From Oscillospiraceae bacterium (GTDB lineage Bacteria > Bacillota_A > Clostridia > Oscillospirales > Ruminococcaceae), in assembly GCA_004558145.1 (NCBI GenBank), contig SFDQ01000001.1, forward strand, positions 434,001-498,000: a DNA stretch of 64,000 nt, written 5' to 3'. Positions 47,766 through 56,464 of the stretch are shown here, one piece after another. Both the position numbers and the translations under genes were made by a program. Below the pieces are notes generated by a model. It saw only the letters and a program-made list of their open reading frames with translations. It was not told where the DNA came from and made no database searches. Each line of letters begins with the position of its first letter. Position 1 is the stretch's first letter.

Positions 47766-48500
47766 ATGGATAAGCACAATTTTTTATCTGCTTTTTCGCA
47801 GAGAAAACCCATCCTCGCCATGCTGCATCTGCGTGGTGAGACCCGCCAGGAAAAGTTCGAACACGCACTGCTGGAGGCCGGCCTGCTGATCGGCGGCGGG
47901 GCGGACGCGGTGATCGTGGAAAACTACTTTGGCGACTACGAGGATATGGAAGCCGTACTGCAGGCGTTCTGCCGCGAAAAGGTGGATTTTGTCTACGGCG
48001 TGAACGCGCTGCACAACGACGCCCTGGGGTTCGATCTGGCCAAAAAATACGGCGCCAGCTTCATCCAGCTGGACTCCGTGGCCGGTCATCTCCCCCCCGA
48101 CCAGGACGAGGAGTTCGGGCGGGCCATCGACCGCTGGCGCGCCGATTACGGCGGCTTTGTGATCGGCGGCGTGCGCTTCAAATACCAGCCGTATCTGTCG
48201 GGCCGCTCGCTGGAGGAGGACCTTGCCATCGGCATGAAGCGCTGCGACGCCATTGCGGTGACGGGCGAGGGCACGGGCAAAGCCACCCCCATGGATAAGA
48301 TCCGGGAATTCCGGGCGATCATGGGCGATTTTTCCCTTGTGGTGGGCGCCGGCATGACGCCGGAAAACTGCGCCGAGCAGCTTTCCGTGGCAGACGCCGC
48401 CATTGTGGGGAGCTACTTCAAAAAAGGGCATGTGGACGATGAGTTCGTCGAGCCTGCCCATGTCCGCGCGTTCATGCAGCAGGTGGAGCGCTGCCGGTAA
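47766..48500 (+). CDS. BtpA/SgcQ family TIM-barrel protein
   Basis: 244 residues, family COG0434 (BtpA of cyanobacterial photosystem I, SgcQ of the E. coli sgc sugar gene cluster). Segments seen: PILAMLHLRG, GADAVIVENYFGDY, VYGVNALHND, AIAVTGEGTGKATPMDKIREFR, VVGAGMTPENCAEQLSVADAAIVGSYFK, the phosphate-binding loop of a TIM barrel. Related barrels act on phosphorylated sugars, consistent with the PfkB kinase encoded in the divergent operon. Ribosome site GAGGAAG is 13 nt before the ATG. Confidence 0.88.
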   Translation: MDKHNFLSAFSQRKPILAMLHLRGETRQEKFEHALLEAGLLIGGGADAVIVENYFGDYEDMEAVLQAFCREKVDFVYGVNALHNDALGFDLAKKYGASFIQLDSVAGHLPPDQDEEFGRAIDRWRADYGGFVIGGVRFKYQPYLSGRSLEEDLAIGMKRCDAIAVTGEGTGKATPMDKIREFRAIMGDFSLVVGAGMTPENCAEQLSVADAAIVGSYFKKGHVDDEFVEPAHVRAFMQQVERCR

Positions 48501-48540
48501 CATCAAAAAAGAGGGGCGGAGGTTCTCTCCGCTGCCTGCA

Positions 48541-48579
48541 AAAAAACGGCCGCCGGGCATGCCCGGCGGCCGTTTTTTT
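48541..48579. terminator. Bidirectional terminator between btpA-like and cca genes
   Basis: Near-palindromic stem ACGGCCGCCGGGC (48546-48558) with GCCCGGCGGCCGT (48561-48573), flanked by A6 and T7. Confidence 0.93.
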
Positions 48580-48588
48580 CTTGTTTCT

Positions 48589-49923
48589 TCATCGCTTCTG
48601 CTGCCGTGCCCAGGCCAGCAGCGCCGCAGGGTGGTTTTCCACCCGGCCCTCGATGACCTCGTTCAGCGCCGCGCCCAGCAGCCGCCCCATCCGGGGCCCC
48701 GCCCGGCAGACGCCGGCGTTCATCAGGTCGGCCCCGCTCACCGCCAGCTGGTCCACCCGCACGCAGTCGCCCCGGCGGTGGGCCTGACGGGCCAGCTTCT
48801 CAAAGCGGGCCGTCTCTTGCAGACGGCGGCGGATGACCGGCCCGTCGGCGTGGGCCAGAAGGTCCGCCCGCTTCACGGCGATCAGGTCCTCCAGCGTGGG
48901 CCAGCCCCAGCGGCCCAGCCACCAGCGCACGCCGGGGGTGTCCTGGGGCATGGGGGTGTCGTGCCAGCGCACCAACGGCTGCACCCCCTGCACAAGGCGG
49001 CCGGGGGCCTTCAGCCGCGCCAGCACCTCCTTTGCCAGCACCGCGCCCCGGGCGGCGTGGCCGGGGGCGTGACCGAAGCCCTGGCCGTCCAGCACGAAAC
49101 AGTCCGGCTTTGCCAGGTCGTGGAGCAGCAGCGCCCAGCGCACGTTGCGCCGCGGCGGCGCAAGGCCCACCGCCCGGGCGATGTGCCCCCAGAGGTCCAG
49201 CTCGTGGCGGGGACTGCGCAGGTCAAAGCCGAGGCAGGGCCCGATGGCGGGCACCGCATGGGCCAGGATGTCGCCGCACTGGGCCAGCACCCGCCCCGCG
49301 CCGGGGCCCAAAAGCAGTTTGTCCAGCTCCGCGAACACCCGCTCGGCGCTCACCCGGGTCAGGGTGGGCGCGGCGGCGCGGGCGGCGGCCAGGGTGGCCG
49401 GCTCGATGGAAAAATCCAGGCAGGAGGCAAAGCGCAGCGCCCGCAAAATGCGCAGCGCGTCCTCCTCAAAGCGGCGGGCGGGCTCGCCCACGCAGCGGAT
49501 GAATCCCGCCGACAGGTCCGCCCGGCCTCCGAAGGGGTCCACGATGCCGCCCGCGTCCAGGGCCATGGCGTTGATGGTGAAGTCCCGCCGGGCCAGGTCT
49601 TCTTCGAGGTCCGCCACGAAGCGCACCCCGTCGGGGCGGCGGTGGTCGGAATAGCCCCCCTCCACCCGGAAGGTGGTCACCTCCACCGGGCCGCCCCCGG
49701 TGAGCACCGTCACGGTGCCGTGGGCGATACCGGTGTCCAGGGTGCGCCAGCGGGGCGCGGCGCAGGCTTTCACCTGCTCCGGGCGGGCGCTGGTGCACAG
49801 GTCCCAGTCGCCGGGGGCGCGGCCCAAAAGGCTGTCCCGCACGCAGCCGCCCACCGGGCAGGCCACAAAGCCCCCGGCGCGCAGCGCGGCCAGCAGCTGT
49901 TCCACATGGGCCGGAACTTCCAT
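48589..49923 (-). CDS. cca: CCA tRNA nucleotidyltransferase
   Basis: 444-residue class II CCA-adding enzyme or poly(A)-polymerase-like nucleotidyltransferase. The head domain has GGCVRDSLLGRAPGDWDLCT (template-free metal site with GDWD), DLEEDLARRDFTINAMAL and the RRFEEDALRILRALRFA motif; an HD domain follows with LLHDLAKP. It repairs or adds CCA ends on tRNA in the cytoplasm. GGAGGGG before the ATG at 49923. Third-codon GC is very high, as for its neighbours. Confidence 0.92.
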   Translation of the reverse strand: MEVPAHVEQLLAALRAGGFVACPVGGCVRDSLLGRAPGDWDLCTSARPEQVKACAAPRWRTLDTGIAHGTVTVLTGGGPVEVTTFRVEGGYSDHRRPDGVRFVADLEEDLARRDFTINAMALDAGGIVDPFGGRADLSAGFIRCVGEPARRFEEDALRILRALRFASCLDFSIEPATLAAARAAAPTLTRVSAERVFAELDKLLLGPGAGRVLAQCGDILAHAVPAIGPCLGFDLRSPRHELDLWGHIARAVGLAPPRRNVRWALLLHDLAKPDCFVLDGQGFGHAPGHAARGAVLAKEVLARLKAPGRLVQGVQPLVRWHDTPMPQDTPGVRWWLGRWGWPTLEDLIAVKRADLLAHADGPVIRRRLQETARFEKLARQAHRRGDCVRVDQLAVSGADLMNAGVCRAGPRMGRLLGAALNEVIEGRVENHPAALLAWARQQKR

Positions 49924-49951
49924 CCCGCGCCCCTCCTTTGCAAGAAAATTT

Positions 49952-50635
49952 TCAGCCCAGACGTCCCGTGCGGAACATCCAGTAAGCGATGCCGATGGCC
50001 ATGCCGCCGCTGACCAGGATGAGGAAGGAGACGCTTCCGATCAGGCTGGGCACCAGCACGAACAGCACACACATGAAGGCCAGCGGCGCCGCCGCCAGCT
50101 TGAGGCTCTTGGAGAAATACTTGAAGGCCAGCGCCCCGAACAAAGCGGGGATGACGTTGTTGAAGGCGGGGGCCAGGGCCGGGTTTTCCAGCACCGGGCG
50201 CAGGGGCACAAGGCACAGCACACCCACCGCCAGCACCAGCGTGGTCACCAGACTGCTGGTGGCCACCGACAGGGTGGAGACGATGTCGTTTTCCGGCGTG
50301 CCCACCTGGGTGCCGCAGATCTCCCGGGCGTTCACCGCGCAGGGCAGCTTGAGGTTGACGGCGTTGCCGGTGATGAAGGTGAGGTAGCTGGCGCCCGAGC
50401 CCAGCATGGGCGCGTAGACCAGAAATTCCACCACGCCGCTGGTCCAGTAGATCAGCGCCACCTGGGCAAAGCCCACGCCGAAGGCCTTCCAGTCGGGGGA
50501 GGCGTTCAGCACCCAGCCCATGGCCATGGGCACCGCCAGCAGCAGCAGGATGGCCGCCGCCGTGCCCAGCCGGCCCAGCAGATGGGTGGAGTTTTCGTAG
50601 CGGTCGTAGAGTTCGTTCTTCTTCGCTTCGTTCAT
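49952..50635 (-). CDS. Membrane protein paired with the DUF5058 protein
   Basis: 227 residues with about six or seven hydrophobic segments (first at about 22-45, then 52-75, 120-145, 160-182, 190-215). The helix breaks with polar loop CAVNAREICGTQVGTPENDIVSTLSVATSSLVTTL are unusual for a channel-like protein. No named family recalled. ATG at 50635 with AGGAGG 8 nt upstream; a GTG at 50644 is less likely. It follows the DUF5058 gene by 13 nt, so the two probably form a complex. Confidence 0.75.
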   Translation of the reverse strand: MNEAKKNELYDRYENSTHLLGRLGTAAAILLLLAVPMAMGWVLNASPDWKAFGVGFAQVALIYWTSGVVEFLVYAPMLGSGASYLTFITGNAVNLKLPCAVNAREICGTQVGTPENDIVSTLSVATSSLVTTLVLAVGVLCLVPLRPVLENPALAPAFNNVIPALFGALAFKYFSKSLKLAAAPLAFMCVLFVLVPSLIGSVSFLILVSGGMAIGIAYWMFRTGRLG

Positions 50636-50648
50636 CTCGGCCACCTCC

Positions 50649-51389
50649 TCACACCACGGCGAACAGCGCCACGGCCGCCGCCATGCCCACCAGCATGCTG
50701 CCCGCCATGGAGAAGTTGTCCAGCCAGGTCATGCCCCTTTTGCGGGCCAGATATTCGAACAGGCCCATGGCCGCCGCGCTCACCGCCGCCACGAACAGGG
50801 GCATATAGTTGCCGGTGCTGGTCCACTCGCCCAGATACGAGCCGATGTAGGCGCTGACCAGACCCACGAACATGGCGGTGAACATGTAGTCGCCGAAGCC
50901 CTTTTTGCCGCTCTTTTCCTTTTGGGCGGCGCTGCGCACCTTTTTCATATAGGCCTTGAGGCAGAAGATGCACAGGAAGCACCCCGCCAGGATGCCCGCG
51001 GTCATCACCAGGGCGATGGTCAGAAACACCGGCGCGGTGAGTTCCTCGCTGCCCAGGCCTCCGCTCATGCCGGCGGCGCGGGCGGCGATGTCCGCCACGT
51101 TGCCCTCATAGTGCAGCGCGCCGATCACCGAGAGCCTAATCCAGGGCAGCGGGATGCCCAGAGAGCCGGACAGCGCGATGACCCCCAGCAGGATGGAGAT
51201 GCTGGGCAGCAGGGTGAAGGTGGCGCTGGAGGTGATGGCCCGGCGGAGCTTCGCCTTGTCCATCCCCATGGCCACGCCGGCGCGCCAGCTGCGCACCAGG
51301 AACACCACGCAGAGCACCGCGATGAAGGCCACCACCACGCCCACGATCAAGAACATGGGCAGGCTGTTGAGCTGTGTCAAAAGGTCCAT
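50649..51389 (-). CDS. DUF5058 family membrane protein
   Basis: 246 residues with about seven transmembrane segments. Conserved features of DUF5058: MDLLTQLNSLPMFLIVGVVVAFI at the start, MGMDKAKLRRAITSSATFTLLPSISILLGVIALSGSLGIPLPWIRLSVIGALHYEGNVADIAA, and YIGSYLGEWTSTGNYMPLFVAAVSAAAMGLFEYLARK. The role of the family is unknown; a solute transporter working with the next gene is plausible. ATG at 51389 with GGGAGG upstream. Confidence 0.82.
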   Translation of the reverse strand: MDLLTQLNSLPMFLIVGVVVAFIAVLCVVFLVRSWRAGVAMGMDKAKLRRAITSSATFTLLPSISILLGVIALSGSLGIPLPWIRLSVIGALHYEGNVADIAARAAGMSGGLGSEELTAPVFLTIALVMTAGILAGCFLCIFCLKAYMKKVRSAAQKEKSGKKGFGDYMFTAMFVGLVSAYIGSYLGEWTSTGNYMPLFVAAVSAAAMGLFEYLARKRGMTWLDNFSMAGSMLVGMAAAVALFAVV

Positions 51390-51430
51390 TTCGATCCCTC
51401 CCGATTTTATCACACTAAAGCGATGGTGTA

Positions 51431-51459
51431 AGTATACCAGCTTTTGGGAGCGCTGTCCA
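51431..51459 (-). promoter_or_regulatory. Promoter of the DUF5058 gene pair
   Basis: TGGACA (51454-51459), 17 nt ending in TGG, TATACT (51431-51436) on the minus strand. It lies between the end of the AraC gene and the DUF5058 start. Confidence 0.65.
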
Positions 51460-51473
51460 GCGGCAAACGCATC

Positions 51474-52319
51474 TCACAGCACCACCGAGGTGTCCAGCGT
51501 GGGGTCGAAGGTGCTGCCCTGGCTCAGCAGCACCCGCCGGTCCAGCGAGAAGCCGGCGGGCAGGCTGGTGGGGGCGTAGCCGGTGACGGCCTTGAACACC
51601 CGGTTGAAGTTGCGCAGAGTGTTGAAGCCGCACCGGGCCATCAGGTCGGCCATGGTGATGTCCTCCCCGCCGGCCAGCAGTTCCACCGCCCGGTCCACCC
51701 GCAGCACGTTCAGATAGCTGGAAAAGGTGAGCCCCGTCATCTTTTTAAAGTAGCGGGAGAAGTAGGCGGGGGACATGTGCATGAAGTCCGCCGCCTCCTC
51801 AAAGGTGCACTCGCCGCCCTGCTGTTCCAGTAGGAGGAGCAGCTGCTTGTAGCGGGCGAGGGTGGGCTGGGCCTCCTCTGCCTGCTCCGCCAGCGGCTCG
51901 CCGCGGAAAACATCCGCCATCAGCGAAGTGATGAGGGCGTTCATCTTCTCGGCGTAGAAGGGGCGCTTTTCCCGGCACTCCCGGTCCAGCTCGTCCAGCC
52001 GCGCCCCGGCCTGATAGCGGTCGGCAAAGACCGGCGCCCGCAGCCGCAGCGGCGCGTCGAACAGCCCCGCGAACTGAGCCACCGCCGCCCGGCTGCCCGG
52101 CGCGCCGGCGATGCTGTGCACGCTCTCCCGGCTGATGAAGGCGCAGTCCCCTTCCGCCAGCTCAAAGACGCAGCCGTTCAGCGTCAGCCGCACCTCGCCC
52201 CCCTGGCAGACCACCAGCTCGTCCTCAAAATGCCAGTGCGCCAGGTTGCGCAGGTTCTCGTAGCGCTGCACCCACACCTTGGCCCCCGCGTCGAAGGCCC
52301 GCTTTTCCTGCTGGATCAT
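51474..52319 (-). CDS. AraC family regulator with cupin sensor domain
   Basis: 281 residues. Residues 1-110 form a cupin-like sensor (AHWHFEDELVVCQGGEVRLTLNGCVFELAEGDCAFI), and residues 165-265 form the AraC DNA-binding domain with EEAADFMHMSPAYFSRYFKKMTG and IMADLMARCGFNTLRNFNRVFKAVTGYAPT, both helix-turn-helix units. ATG at 52319 with GGGGG upstream. It lies divergent to the tandem hydrolase genes and upstream of the DUF5058 pair, so it may control either. Confidence 0.92.
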   Translation of the reverse strand: MIQQEKRAFDAGAKVWVQRYENLRNLAHWHFEDELVVCQGGEVRLTLNGCVFELAEGDCAFISRESVHSIAGAPGSRAAVAQFAGLFDAPLRLRAPVFADRYQAGARLDELDRECREKRPFYAEKMNALITSLMADVFRGEPLAEQAEEAQPTLARYKQLLLLLEQQGGECTFEEAADFMHMSPAYFSRYFKKMTGLTFSSYLNVLRVDRAVELLAGGEDITMADLMARCGFNTLRNFNRVFKAVTGYAPTSLPAGFSLDRRVLLSQGSTFDPTLDTSVVL

Positions 52320-52351
52320 CCGGCATGCCCCCTTTGGCGTTTTCTGATTTT

Positions 52352-52380
52352 ATTATGAATAAGGCTCCACGGGATGTCAA
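52352..52380 (-). promoter_or_regulatory. Promoter of the AraC gene
   Basis: TTGACA (52375-52380), 17 nt, CATAAT (52352-52357) on the minus strand. Confidence 0.75.
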
Positions 52381-52389
52381 TAAACGTCC

Positions 52390-52417
52390 AAACAAAAGCA
52401 ACACATTGCTTTTGTTT
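52390..52417. repeat. Perfect 12-bp hairpin in the AraC/hydrolase divergent region
   Basis: AAACAAAAGCAA and TTGCTTTTGTTT with loop CACA, followed by TTTC. It lies 10 nt upstream of the AraC -35. As an operator, it could serve both genes; as an RNA element it resembles a bidirectional terminator. The remaining AT-rich 52418-52560 holds the hydrolase promoter (a TATATT at 52433-52438 is the best -10) without a firm -35. Confidence 0.5.
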
Positions 52418-52564
52418 TTCATGTAATTATTCTATATTTATATCGAAATCTTGATTATTTTTATCCATTAGCACAAACCACCCGCAAATATGCGTCTATT
52501 CACCTGGTTTGATCCGGCGGCCCTGCGGGACGCCGTTTTGAAAGTCGGATAAGGAGGAATCACC

Positions 52565-54391
52565 ATGAAAACGAAAAAAGGCATTGCTTCCATCGTGATG
52601 GCTGTCAGCCTGGTCCTCAGCGTGCTTCTCTCGCTGCTGATCGTGGGCGTCGACACCTCTTGGGGCGCCGTGGACGTGAAGCTGGGCAAGCTGATCTCGG
52701 AAAACGGCACCACCATCAACTACAAAATGTACATCCCCAAAACGGCTTCGGTCCAGAACCCGGCCCCCGGCCTGCTCTACGGCGTGGGCGGCGGCGACGG
52801 TGTGGATGCGGGCCACGCCTTTGCCATCGAGGCTTCCCGCCGCGGGATGGTCGTCATGAGCATCGACGTGCCGGGCAACGGCCTGTCCGAGAGTTTGTCC
52901 AGCGTGGTGCACTTTGACGAGAACAACCAGGCGGTGGTGGCGCAGAGTGACCCCACCCAGGGCCATGAGCTGGCCTACAACTACCTGACCTCTCTGCCCT
53001 TTGTAGACAGCACCCGTATGGTGACCGGCGGCCACTCCATGGGCGGCATGTACACCGTGCAGGTGGCGCAGAACCATCAGGACGAAGTCAAGCTTCAGTT
53101 CAACGTGGGCATGAACAACTACGGTAACCCCGAGCTGGGCTATGACTTCAACTTTGCGCTGATCATCGGCACTTCCGACGAGAGCGCGCTGGTGCGCACC
53201 ACCAACCACTGCACCATGGACGACATCTATCAGAACGCGGATCTGAAAAACATGTTCGGCCTGGGCGAAGACGAACGGCTGGAGCCGGGCACCGTCTACG
53301 GCGATTTTGCAAACGAGACCGGCCGAGCGGTCTACACCCCCCACACCATGCACATCTGGGAGCCCTACACCGTAGAGGTCGTGGAGTACTTCCTGACCTG
53401 CCTGGAGGACACCATGGAGGTGCCCAACGCACTGCCCGCCTCTGACACCGTTTTTGTCTGGAAGGACTATCTGGTCATCGGCATGATCGCCCTGCTCATG
53501 GTGTTCGTCACCTCCACCGCCTGCGTCCTGCTGGATACCGGCGTGTTCCAGGAGCTGAAGCTCGCCCCCCGCAAGTACTTCGGCTTCAAGCCGAACTCCG
53601 CCGTGTGGTGGGCCGCCGTTGCGGTGCTGGTGGTGCTGTGCGGCTACAGCGTGATCTGGGCCTCGATGCAGACCGGTTCCGGCGAGCCCAATTTCTTCAC
53701 CCGCTATGGCAACTCCGGCTTCAAGTGCATCTGGTCGCTGGTGACCGGCGCCAGCCTGCTGGTCTACACCGCCGTGTTCTACGCCCTGGTGGGCAGAAAG
53801 TCCGGCATGAAGCTGGGCGACTTCGGCCTGGCCACCGGCGATGACGGCCGCTTCCATCTGCGCTACATCGGCAAAGCCCTGCTGTTCGCCGTGATCCTGT
53901 TCGCTGCCGCTCTGGGCTACTTCCTGCTCTATTATTACTTCACCAAGAGCAACCTGCAGTGGATCGTCTTTGAGATCGACCCCATCCCGCTGCAGCGCGC
54001 CGGCGTCAAGTTCCTGGCCATGATGTTCTGGATGCTGCCCTTCGTGCTGATGAACTCGGTAGCACAGCGCACCGTCATCCGCTTTGAGGAGGGCAAGCCC
54101 GCCGCCACCGTGAAGGCCTTCATCACCAGCACCGCCATCTGCGTGCTGCTGCCGGCCATCATCCATCTGGTGTTCGTGGGCAACGCCTACTTCGCCTACC
54201 GCACCATCTTCCCCGACGCCCGCGGCTACATCGGCGGCGAGCAGGTGATGGGCATCGTTGTGGGCACCATCATCATCAACACCGTCGGCTTCTTCATGAA
54301 CAAAAAGACCAACAGCATCTGGCCCACCCTGTTCGCCACCCTGCCGCTGGTCGCCTGGTTCCAGGTCACCGCTTCCGGCATGACCTTCTGA
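52565..54391 (+). CDS. Alpha/beta hydrolase fused to polytopic membrane domain (first of tandem pair)
   Basis: 608 residues. An N-terminal signal anchor (about 8-30) leads to an alpha/beta hydrolase domain outside the cell (about 40-290): PGLLYGVGGGDG before the oxyanion hole, nucleophile elbow GGHSMGG with Ser158, candidate acid Asp205 (ALIIGTSDESAL) and candidate His263 (TPHTMHIWEP). From about 300 to the end are some eight transmembrane helices. It ends in the same six residues, ASGMTF, as its neighbour. Whether the membrane part is a transporter, anchor or substrate-lipid channel is not known. AAGGAGG before the ATG. Confidence 0.8.
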   Translation: MKTKKGIASIVMAVSLVLSVLLSLLIVGVDTSWGAVDVKLGKLISENGTTINYKMYIPKTASVQNPAPGLLYGVGGGDGVDAGHAFAIEASRRGMVVMSIDVPGNGLSESLSSVVHFDENNQAVVAQSDPTQGHELAYNYLTSLPFVDSTRMVTGGHSMGGMYTVQVAQNHQDEVKLQFNVGMNNYGNPELGYDFNFALIIGTSDESALVRTTNHCTMDDIYQNADLKNMFGLGEDERLEPGTVYGDFANETGRAVYTPHTMHIWEPYTVEVVEYFLTCLEDTMEVPNALPASDTVFVWKDYLVIGMIALLMVFVTSTACVLLDTGVFQELKLAPRKYFGFKPNSAVWWAAVAVLVVLCGYSVIWASMQTGSGEPNFFTRYGNSGFKCIWSLVTGASLLVYTAVFYALVGRKSGMKLGDFGLATGDDGRFHLRYIGKALLFAVILFAAALGYFLLYYYFTKSNLQWIVFEIDPIPLQRAGVKFLAMMFWMLPFVLMNSVAQRTVIRFEEGKPAATVKAFITSTAICVLLPAIIHLVFVGNAYFAYRTIFPDARGYIGGEQVMGIVVGTIIINTVGFFMNKKTNSIWPTLFATLPLVAWFQVTASGMTF

Positions 54392-54435
54392 GCAGCCTTT
54401 TTCTTCCCCTTGCCCGCGCAAGGAACATCCGAAAG

Positions 54436-54487
54436 AGCCGGGGGTCCTCAGTGTGCCAAAGGCCGCATTGACGGGCCTCCGGCTTTT
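54436..54487 (+). terminator. Terminator-like hairpin between the tandem hydrolase genes
   Basis: An extended stem begins AGCCGGGGGTCC (54436-54447) and closes with GGGCCTCCGGCT (54473-54484), two G-U pairs, followed by TTTTCC; partial termination would lower expression of the second hydrolase gene relative to the first. Confidence 0.55.
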
Positions 54488-54538
54488 CCTGCACCACAAA
54501 CCTTTCGTCCAAAAACAAAACCGAAGGAGGCGTGATTT

Positions 54539-56383
54539 ATGAAAAAGCATCGTTCTTTGCGGATATTGACGATCGCGCTGCTCATTCTGCTGGCCTGCGC
54601 CCTCGTCATCAAAGCTGTTGACACCTCCATGGGCAGTGTTTCCGTCAAGCGGGGCAAGCTCATGTCAGACAACGGCTATCTGGTGAGCTACAAAATCTAC
54701 ATTCCTGACTCGGCGACCGCTTCCACTCCCGCGCCGGCCATCATCTACGGCCCTGGCGGCGGCAGCTCGGTGGACGACGCCAGCATGTTCGCCATCGAGG
54801 CTTCCCGCCGGGGGTTCGTGTTCATCGCCGTGGATGTTCCGGGCAACGGCCAGTCCGAGCCCATCCTCTCCACCACTGGCGGCGGCATGTCGGAGGACGG
54901 CAGCAACATCGTTCCCGTCAACTCGCTGGAAGAGGGCTTCAAGTATTACGGCTACGGCATCGAGCTGGCAAAGTCCCTTGCCTTTGTCGACAGCGGAAAG
55001 CTGATCATGTCCGGCCATTCCATGGGCGGCATGTATACCACCACGACCTCCCAGACCTATCAGGATGATATTTTCCTGGAGATCGCCGTGGGCAACGGCG
55101 GCTTTGAGGGCGACCCCACGGCCAACACCGATTTCAGCTACGCCCTTATCGTGGGCACCGGCGACGAAGCCGCCCTGGCTTCCACCACCGGTCACAGAAC
55201 GCTGAGCGAGTGCATCCAGTCCGAAAAGATGCACACCCTGTTCGGTGTGCCCGCCGGGGAGGAGATCGAGGTCGGCAAGGTATACGGCGACCTTTCCAAT
55301 GAGACCGGCCGCGTGGTCTACACGCCCGCGTCCCTGCACTATCTCGAGCCCACCAATTCCGGTGTGTGCACCAATTATCTGGAGGTGCTGGCCATGGCGA
55401 CCGGCATTACCGGCGGCCTTTCGGCGACGAATCACGTCTACTGGATCAAGGAGCTGGCGATGCTGGTCATGTATGCAGGCATCTCCCTTCTGATGCTCGG
55501 CCTTGTGATGGCCTTGCTGGAAACGGAATTCTTCTCCTCGCTCCAGCTCAAGACAAAGACTGTTCCATACCTCGGCGTTCGGAAGAACTCCCCGGCCTGG
55601 TATGTCATCTTTGCGGCGCTCACCGTGGTCTGCGGCATGATGGTCATCTGGAGCTATCAGAACTATTCCAGCTTCCCCATCGTCAAAACGCTCGGCAACG
55701 CGGGCGGCAAGGGCATGTGGTCGGTCTGCACAGCCATCCTTCTTGCTGTCTATCTCATCGGCTTCCACCTTGTGCGCGGCCGCAAGCAGAAATACAGCTA
55801 CCGTGACTACGGCTTTGCCACATCCGACACCAAGGCCTTTGACCTGGTCTACATCCTCAAGTCGCTGCTTCTGGCGGTGGTCGTCTTCGCGATCCTGTAC
55901 GGCCTGCTGCTGATCTTCATCCAGTTCACCGACAACACCATCCACTTCAACGCCTTCAACGGCGAGATCGCGGCGATCGAAGGCACCCGGATGGCCTACA
56001 AGTTCCTTCCGGTCCTTCTGGTGATGCTCCCCTTTATCCTTGCGAATTTCGTGGTCACCAAGACCGTGGCGGGCAGCGAAGAGGAAGGGCTGCGCCCCTT
56101 CCTGAAAGAGCTTCTGCTCGTTGACGTCTACGGCACGCTGGGCATGCTGATCGTTTACGTCGTCTTTGTCGCCTGCCTGCTCGGGCCGCACATCTGCCTG
56201 TTCACCACCAACTACGGCCATTTCGGTGCGGAGGCGCTTTTGGGCATCGCATCCGGTTTCTGGGTCATCAACACTCCCTGCCTGTATCTGAGTAAAAAGA
56301 CCCGCTCTGTATGGCCGGGCGTTCTCGTGGCCTGCCTCATCATGACCTGGTTCAGCATTTTCGCCTCCGGCATGACCTTCTAA
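54539..56383 (+). CDS. Alpha/beta hydrolase fused to polytopic membrane domain (second of tandem pair)
   Basis: 614 residues, same plan as the preceding gene: signal anchor (about 8-28), hydrolase domain with GPGGGSS, GNGQSEP, GHSMGGM (Ser161), ALIVGTGDEAAL (Asp209) and SLHYLEP (His267), then eight or so transmembrane segments from about 305 and the ending ASGMTF. The lid segment differs (longer GGGMSEDGSNIVPVNSLEEGFKYYGYG). Paralogy by tandem duplication is clear. GAAGGAGG 6 nt before the ATG. Codon use is a little less GC-rich than in neighbouring genes. Confidence 0.8.
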   Translation: MKKHRSLRILTIALLILLACALVIKAVDTSMGSVSVKRGKLMSDNGYLVSYKIYIPDSATASTPAPAIIYGPGGGSSVDDASMFAIEASRRGFVFIAVDVPGNGQSEPILSTTGGGMSEDGSNIVPVNSLEEGFKYYGYGIELAKSLAFVDSGKLIMSGHSMGGMYTTTTSQTYQDDIFLEIAVGNGGFEGDPTANTDFSYALIVGTGDEAALASTTGHRTLSECIQSEKMHTLFGVPAGEEIEVGKVYGDLSNETGRVVYTPASLHYLEPTNSGVCTNYLEVLAMATGITGGLSATNHVYWIKELAMLVMYAGISLLMLGLVMALLETEFFSSLQLKTKTVPYLGVRKNSPAWYVIFAALTVVCGMMVIWSYQNYSSFPIVKTLGNAGGKGMWSVCTAILLAVYLIGFHLVRGRKQKYSYRDYGFATSDTKAFDLVYILKSLLLAVVVFAILYGLLLIFIQFTDNTIHFNAFNGEIAAIEGTRMAYKFLPVLLVMLPFILANFVVTKTVAGSEEEGLRPFLKELLLVDVYGTLGMLIVYVVFVACLLGPHICLFTTNYGHFGAEALLGIASGFWVINTPCLYLSKKTRSVWPGVLVACLIMTWFSIFASGMTF

Positions 56384-56401
56384 ACGCGCTTGCTTTCAAA
56401 A

Positions 56402-56436
56402 AGCGGGTGCGGCGGGCTTGGCCCGCCGCACCCGCT
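56402..56436. repeat. Perfect 16-bp hairpin before the FGGY kinase gene
   Basis: AGCGGGTGCGGCGGGC and its complement with loop TTG. The T-run (TTTTTG) lies on the minus strand side, so as an intrinsic terminator it points against the surrounding genes; on the plus strand it may stabilise or cut the mRNA. Confidence 0.55.
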
Positions 56437-56464
56437 CGCAACAAATCACCGGGAGTTGATGAAA

